Origin: Saprospiraceae bacterium
Lineage (GTDB): Bacteria; Bacteroidota; Bacteroidia; Chitinophagales; Saprospiraceae
Assembly (NCBI GenBank): GCA_027488135.1
Contig: JAIYCH010000147.1
Location: 1-64,000, forward strand
Length of the DNA: 64,000 nucleotides
Direction: 5' to 3'
Within the stretch, counting starts at the first letter, position 1, and every line of letters begins with the position of its first letter. Of this stretch, positions 61,069 to 64,000 are shown piece by piece. The position numbers were made by a program, and so were the translations under genes. Under the pieces are notes generated by a model, which saw only the letters and a list, made by a program, of their open reading frames with translations, had not been told where the DNA came from and ran no database searches.

Positions 61069-62177
61069 TTCATTGTAAGGCTGCTGTTACCGATGGTAAT
61101 GGACAATTTTCTATTAAAGAAATTTCTGTTGACGATCCGACGGGAGATGAAATACTGGTTAAAATAATGGCCGCAGGTATCTGCCATACCGATTGGGATG
61201 CCCAATATTGGGGCAAACCGCTAATTCTGGGGCATGAAGGAGCCGGAATCGTTGTGAAAACAGGTGAAAATGTGACTGCATTGGCCATCGGCGATAAGGT
61301 CATGCTTAATTGGGCCATACCTTGTTATAAATGTTTTCAATGTCAGTTAGGAAACCAGCATTTGTGTGAACCCAATTCAGCCGTCACCGCGGGAAACAAA
61401 CGAAGTGGTGGTCATGCAACTTACGAAAGCACTACCTGTGAGGGAAAGCCGATAGAACGTGCGTTTAGTTTAGGCACCATGGCTGAATACACCTTAGTCA
61501 GGGAGGCAGCTTGTGTTAAAATACACATAGAAATGCCATTCCCTTCCGCGGCTATTGTAGGTTGTGGCGTTATGACCGGTTACGGCTCTGTAGTTCATGC
61601 CGCCCAGGTGAAAGCGGGTAGTAGTGTAGTTGTATTAGGCACTGGTGGTGTTGGGCTAAATGTTGTACAGGCAGCCCGAATTGCTGGCTCTCAGAATATC
61701 ATCGCTATTGATATAAATCTTGGAAGATTGGAAATGGCGGCAACTTATGGAGCCACCCAATTCCTTTTAGCTGATAAAAATGATACCGGATTACTCCTTA
61801 TGGCTCAAAAAGTTAGAGAATTAACTCAGGGCAGAGGAGCAGATTATGCTTTCGAATGTACCGCCATTCCAGCTTTAGGTGCAGCCCCACTGGCCATGAT
61901 ACGTCATGGAGGCATGGCGGTGCAGGTAAGTGGAATTGAGCAGGAAATAACTTTTGATATGAATCTTTTTGAATGGGATAAAGTGTATATCAATCCGTTG
62001 TATGGTAAAGCAAAACCACAAATTGATTTTCCCGTCCTTCAGGAACTATATGCGTCCGGCGCTTTGAAATTAGATGAAATGATCACCTCAACTTATCCTT
62101 TGGAAAAACTTGGTGAGGCATTTCATTATATGCATGCGGGGAAAAATGCGAAGGGAGTAATTGAATTTGGAGATTGA
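61065..62177 (+). CDS. Zinc-dependent medium-chain alcohol dehydrogenase
   Basis: 370 residues, class III-like. Catalytic-zinc ligands: Cys in AAGICHTDWDAQ, His-Glu in LGHEGAGIVV, Cys in VGCGVMTG. Structural zinc: CYKCFQCQLGNQHLC (four Cys). Rossmann GTGGVGLNVVQAARIAGS binds NAD(P). May oxidise an alcohol or aldehyde produced by the neighbouring dioxygenase. Translationally coupled to it. Confidence 0.92.
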   Translation: MIHCKAAVTDGNGQFSIKEISVDDPTGDEILVKIMAAGICHTDWDAQYWGKPLILGHEGAGIVVKTGENVTALAIGDKVMLNWAIPCYKCFQCQLGNQHLCEPNSAVTAGNKRSGGHATYESTTCEGKPIERAFSLGTMAEYTLVREAACVKIHIEMPFPSAAIVGCGVMTGYGSVVHAAQVKAGSSVVVLGTGGVGLNVVQAARIAGSQNIIAIDINLGRLEMAATYGATQFLLADKNDTGLLLMAQKVRELTQGRGADYAFECTAIPALGAAPLAMIRHGGMAVQVSGIEQEITFDMNLFEWDKVYINPLYGKAKPQIDFPVLQELYASGALKLDEMITSTYPLEKLGEAFHYMHAGKNAKGVIEFGD

Positions 62178-62240
62178 CTCGTTCTAAAGAATGGTAACAG
62201 ACAAGCATATTAAAACTTATTATTTAAAAACACTAATTAA

Positions 62241-62258
62241 CGTACAAATTGTGGTACA
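62241..62258. promoter_or_regulatory. Possible YefM operator
   Basis: CGTACA (62241-62246) and GGTACA (62253-62258) are two near-copies of the TGTACA core that YefM binds in E. coli, 12 bp apart and just upstream of the antitoxin start. Inference only. Confidence 0.4.
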
Positions 62259-62276
62259 TTTACAAAAATTGATTTC

Positions 62277-62528
62277 ATGAAAGCAGTAACAATTTCTACC
62301 TTAAGAAAAGAAATGAAAGAATATTTTGATTATGTTTCAAAATCGATGGGAGTAATCATTGTTCCCAGAAATAAAGAAAATGAAGCTATTGTAATCATAT
62401 CAATTCAAGAATATAATTCTCTTTTGGAAACAGAACATCTTTTATCAACCAATAATAATCGCAACAGAATTCAAGAATCAATAAATCAAATGGCACAGGA
62501 AAAAACGGTATTATTTAAGCTGGATTAA
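62277..62528 (+). CDS. yefM: YefM/Phd-family antitoxin
   Basis: 83 residues: N-terminal DNA-binding Phd fold (MKAVTISTLRKEMKEYFDYV) and IIVPRNKENEAIVIISIQEYN, then a C-terminal toxin-binding tail. Two bp before the YoeB-like toxin gene. Represses the operon and blocks the toxin. Confidence 0.9.
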   Translation: MKAVTISTLRKEMKEYFDYVSKSMGVIIVPRNKENEAIVIISIQEYNSLLETEHLLSTNNNRNRIQESINQMAQEKTVLFKLD

Positions 62529-62530
62529 AT

Positions 62531-62803
62531 ATGAATATTGAATTTACAGCTCATGGCTGGGAAGATTTCAATTATTGGCTTGAAAATGATAAAGAAGTTG
62601 TCAAGAAAATAAAAGAATTAATAAAAGCAATAATACGGGAGCCATTTAAAGGAATTGGTACCCCAGAACCATTAAAATTTGGTCTTAAAGGTTTTTGGTC
62701 CAGAAGAATTAATGGAGAACATCGTTTGGTATATTCAATAAATGGAATGAAAGGCGTCAACCAAAAATGTACAATTATTCAATGTAGATTTCATTATGAT
62801 TAA
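62531..62803 (+). CDS. yoeB: YoeB/Txe-family mRNA endonuclease toxin
   Basis: 90 residues with the family core: WEDFNYWLENDKEVVKKIKE, REPFKGIGTPEPLKF, FWSRRINGEHRLVYSI with the catalytic Glu-His-Arg, and the final QCRFHYD. Cleaves mRNA on the ribosome when free. Pairs with YefM. Confidence 0.92.
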   Translation: MNIEFTAHGWEDFNYWLENDKEVVKKIKELIKAIIREPFKGIGTPEPLKFGLKGFWSRRINGEHRLVYSINGMKGVNQKCTIIQCRFHYD

Positions 62804-62883
62804 AATTACTTAAACTTTTATGCGGCGAAGGATTAATTTGCATTTCCCCTTTTTTTAATACGTACCTTTGAAAAAAAAGGAAA

Positions 62884-63882
62884 ATGATTTTCGTAGATAT
62901 CAAAAATGACATTGCATTCCGAAAGATATTTGGTAATGATGAAAAAACAGCCCCACTCATTTCCTTTTTGAATGCTGCATTACAATTAGAGGGGAATGAT
63001 CAGGTTGAAAGCGTTACCCTAGTCAATCCATATCAATTTCCACGGATAAGGGGAGAAAAAGCATCTGTTTTGGACGTTAGAGCAACAGATCATTCCGGTA
63101 GAATATTTGTTGTTGAAATGCAGGTTGCCGAGAAGAATGGATTCGATAAACGGGTACAATATTACATTTCCCGTGATTATTCTATGCAAATTAACATTGG
63201 AGATGATTATCCAGTGTTGAACCCCGCTTATTTTATTGGTATATTAGATTTCCCATTTGGAGAAGGGGATAAATATAATACCCATCATTTAATACTGGAA
63301 AAGGAGACTTACGAACATTTATTGACAGATATTCAGTTCGCATTTATACAATTACCCAAATTTAATCTCGGTATAGATGAATTAGTTACCCCGATTGACA
63401 AGTGGACCTATTTTATTAAAAACGCCACAAAATTATCCCTTATACCTGAATTTGCTCAAGCTGATGAGGGATTAAAAACGGCATTTATAGCGGCGGATAA
63501 ACATACTTGGACTAAAGAAGAGTGGATAGCCTACGATAATACAATGATAAGGGCCAGAGATGTAATCCAGGAAAGATTATTCGTCATTGAAAAAGCAGAA
63601 GCTAAAGGATTAGAGCAAGGTAGAATAAAAGGCAACCTGGAGGGGAAAATTGAAGGTAAAATTGAAGGTAAAATTGAAGGTAAAATTGAGGGCAAAATTG
63701 AGGGCAAAATTGAGGGCAAAATTGAGGGCAAAATTGAGGGAAACTTGGAGGGTAAAATTGAAAAGGAGATAGAATTAATTTTAGGGATGCATCACGAGGG
63801 TTTCAAGATTCCTCAAATCGCCAGAATAACCCTTAAAAATGAAGAAGAGATTATTAGAATTATTAAAGAGTCTGAGCTTTAG
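62884..63882 (+). CDS. Rpn-family PD-(D/E)XK nuclease/recombination-promoting protein
   Basis: 332 residues. N-terminal transposase_31/Rpn domain: FVDIKNDIAFRKIFGND, ALISFLNAAL-type helix, SVLDVRATDHSGRIFVVEMQ V with the nuclease Asp and Glu-x-Gln, RVQYYISRDYSMQI. From ~residue 245 a tandem G-K-I-E repeat precedes a C-terminal helix-turn-helix-like end (LILGMHHEGFKIPQIARITL, KNEEEIIRII). Rpn proteins are linked to horizontal DNA exchange and phage defence. Follows YefM-YoeB by 80 bp on the same strand. Confidence 0.85.
   Translation: MIFVDIKNDIAFRKIFGNDEKTAPLISFLNAALQLEGNDQVESVTLVNPYQFPRIRGEKASVLDVRATDHSGRIFVVEMQVAEKNGFDKRVQYYISRDYSMQINIGDDYPVLNPAYFIGILDFPFGEGDKYNTHHLILEKETYEHLLTDIQFAFIQLPKFNLGIDELVTPIDKWTYFIKNATKLSLIPEFAQADEGLKTAFIAADKHTWTKEEWIAYDNTMIRARDVIQERLFVIEKAEAKGLEQGRIKGNLEGKIEGKIEGKIEGKIEGKIEGKIEGKIEGKIEGNLEGKIEKEIELILGMHHEGFKIPQIARITLKNEEEIIRIIKESEL
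63643..63762 (+). repeat. 12-bp tandem repeat encoding Gly-Lys-Ile-Glu
   Basis: Eight exact G-K-I-E units (63643-63738), one G-N-L-E and one further G-K-I-E. At base level the units read GGNAAAATTGAR with small drift; the first four end mostly in GAA and the later ones in GAG, and the last variants are GGA and GGT. Copy number is likely to vary by slippage in 12-bp steps, which keeps the frame. Confidence 0.95.
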
Positions 63883-63889
63883 TTACAAA

Positions 63890-63914
63890 CAAAAAGTCTG
63901 ATTAACATCAGACT
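63890..63914 (-). terminator. Hairpin, probably the terminator of a leftward gene beyond the window
   Basis: AGTCTGAT and ATCAGACT (63895-63902, 63907-63914) pair around TAAC. The A5 run at 63891-63895 gives a T-run for transcription from the right; to the left there is none for the Rpn gene. It lies only 12 bp after the Rpn stop. Leftover 63915-64000 has no recognisable feature. Confidence 0.55.
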
Positions 63915-64000
63915 CAAGTGGCTCAAAACCAATAGTTAATCTATTTCGATAACCAATTTTTAAATATTTTTGTAAGAAATGGTAAAAATATAAAAACCAT

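Noticed and set aside
63531-63731. Antisense frame of repeated ILPS units
   Set aside because: It is only the reverse reading of the 12-bp repeat in the Rpn gene.

Overview
The window is AT-rich chromosomal DNA from a Bacteroidota member, most likely the Saprospiria/Chitinophagia side. Lineage signals are a T9SS C-terminal sorting domain, a gldA/gldF/gldG gliding cluster, FISUMP-domain surface proteins, a SusC-style TonB receptor with a carboxypeptidase-like N-terminal domain, and TAnnTTTG (-7) promoter elements in front of several genes. No rRNA, tRNA, CRISPR array or complete insertion sequence was recognised. Genus is not determinable from the sequence alone.

Left part (1-12.7 kb): the end of a T9SS-secreted protein, an HxlR regulator divergent from a secreted lectin-like protein, two paralogous FISUMP proteins, and a metal-uptake block (TonB receptor plus companion lipoprotein, divergent from a Fur/Zur regulator with a shared palindrome). 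An MqsR-like toxin/Panacea antitoxin pair, a decayed serine dehydratase remnant and a two-component-propeller protein follow.

Middle left (12.9-24.6 kb): a compact leftward six-gene ECF-sigma operon (sigma, membrane anti-sigma candidate, CpxP/Spy-like periplasmic protein, YHYH lipoprotein, MORN/YwqK lipoprotein, SCO1-like copper chaperone) that looks like a self-regulated metal or redox stress unit. Next is a gene-poor stretch (16.2-17.4 kb) holding a decayed copy of the 3' end of the nucleosidase-like gene found 10 kb away, a row of hairpins and an unidentified gene remnant. Then come an isoquinoline-1-oxidoreductase-like molybdenum hydroxylase pair, a caspase-like protease with Tudor-like C-terminal repeats, a glycan-binding/Hint-like protein, and a DUF1016 nuclease with a decayed second copy fused to its front.

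Middle (24.6-43.2 kb): a tripartite HipBST toxin-antitoxin operon with two palindromic operators, a nucleosidase-like gene behind feoAB, a secreted oxidoreductase/M20 peptidase/ceramidase-like run, uvrD-type helicase with an AhpD-like protein, an S9 peptidase, a small winged-helix regulator and a dipeptide epimerase.

Right part (43.3-64 kb): gldA-unknown-gldF-gldG-DUF4340 gliding operon, a DUF1624 membrane protein, a GH29 fucosidase/unknown/cytochrome-DUF1549-DUF1553/DUF1501 run, a penicillin-acylase-family enzyme, an ABC exporter, an AraC regulator divergent from a phytanoyl-CoA dioxygenase/zinc alcohol dehydrogenase pair, a YefM-YoeB toxin-antitoxin pair, and an Rpn-type PD-(D/E)XK nuclease with a 12-bp tandem repeat.
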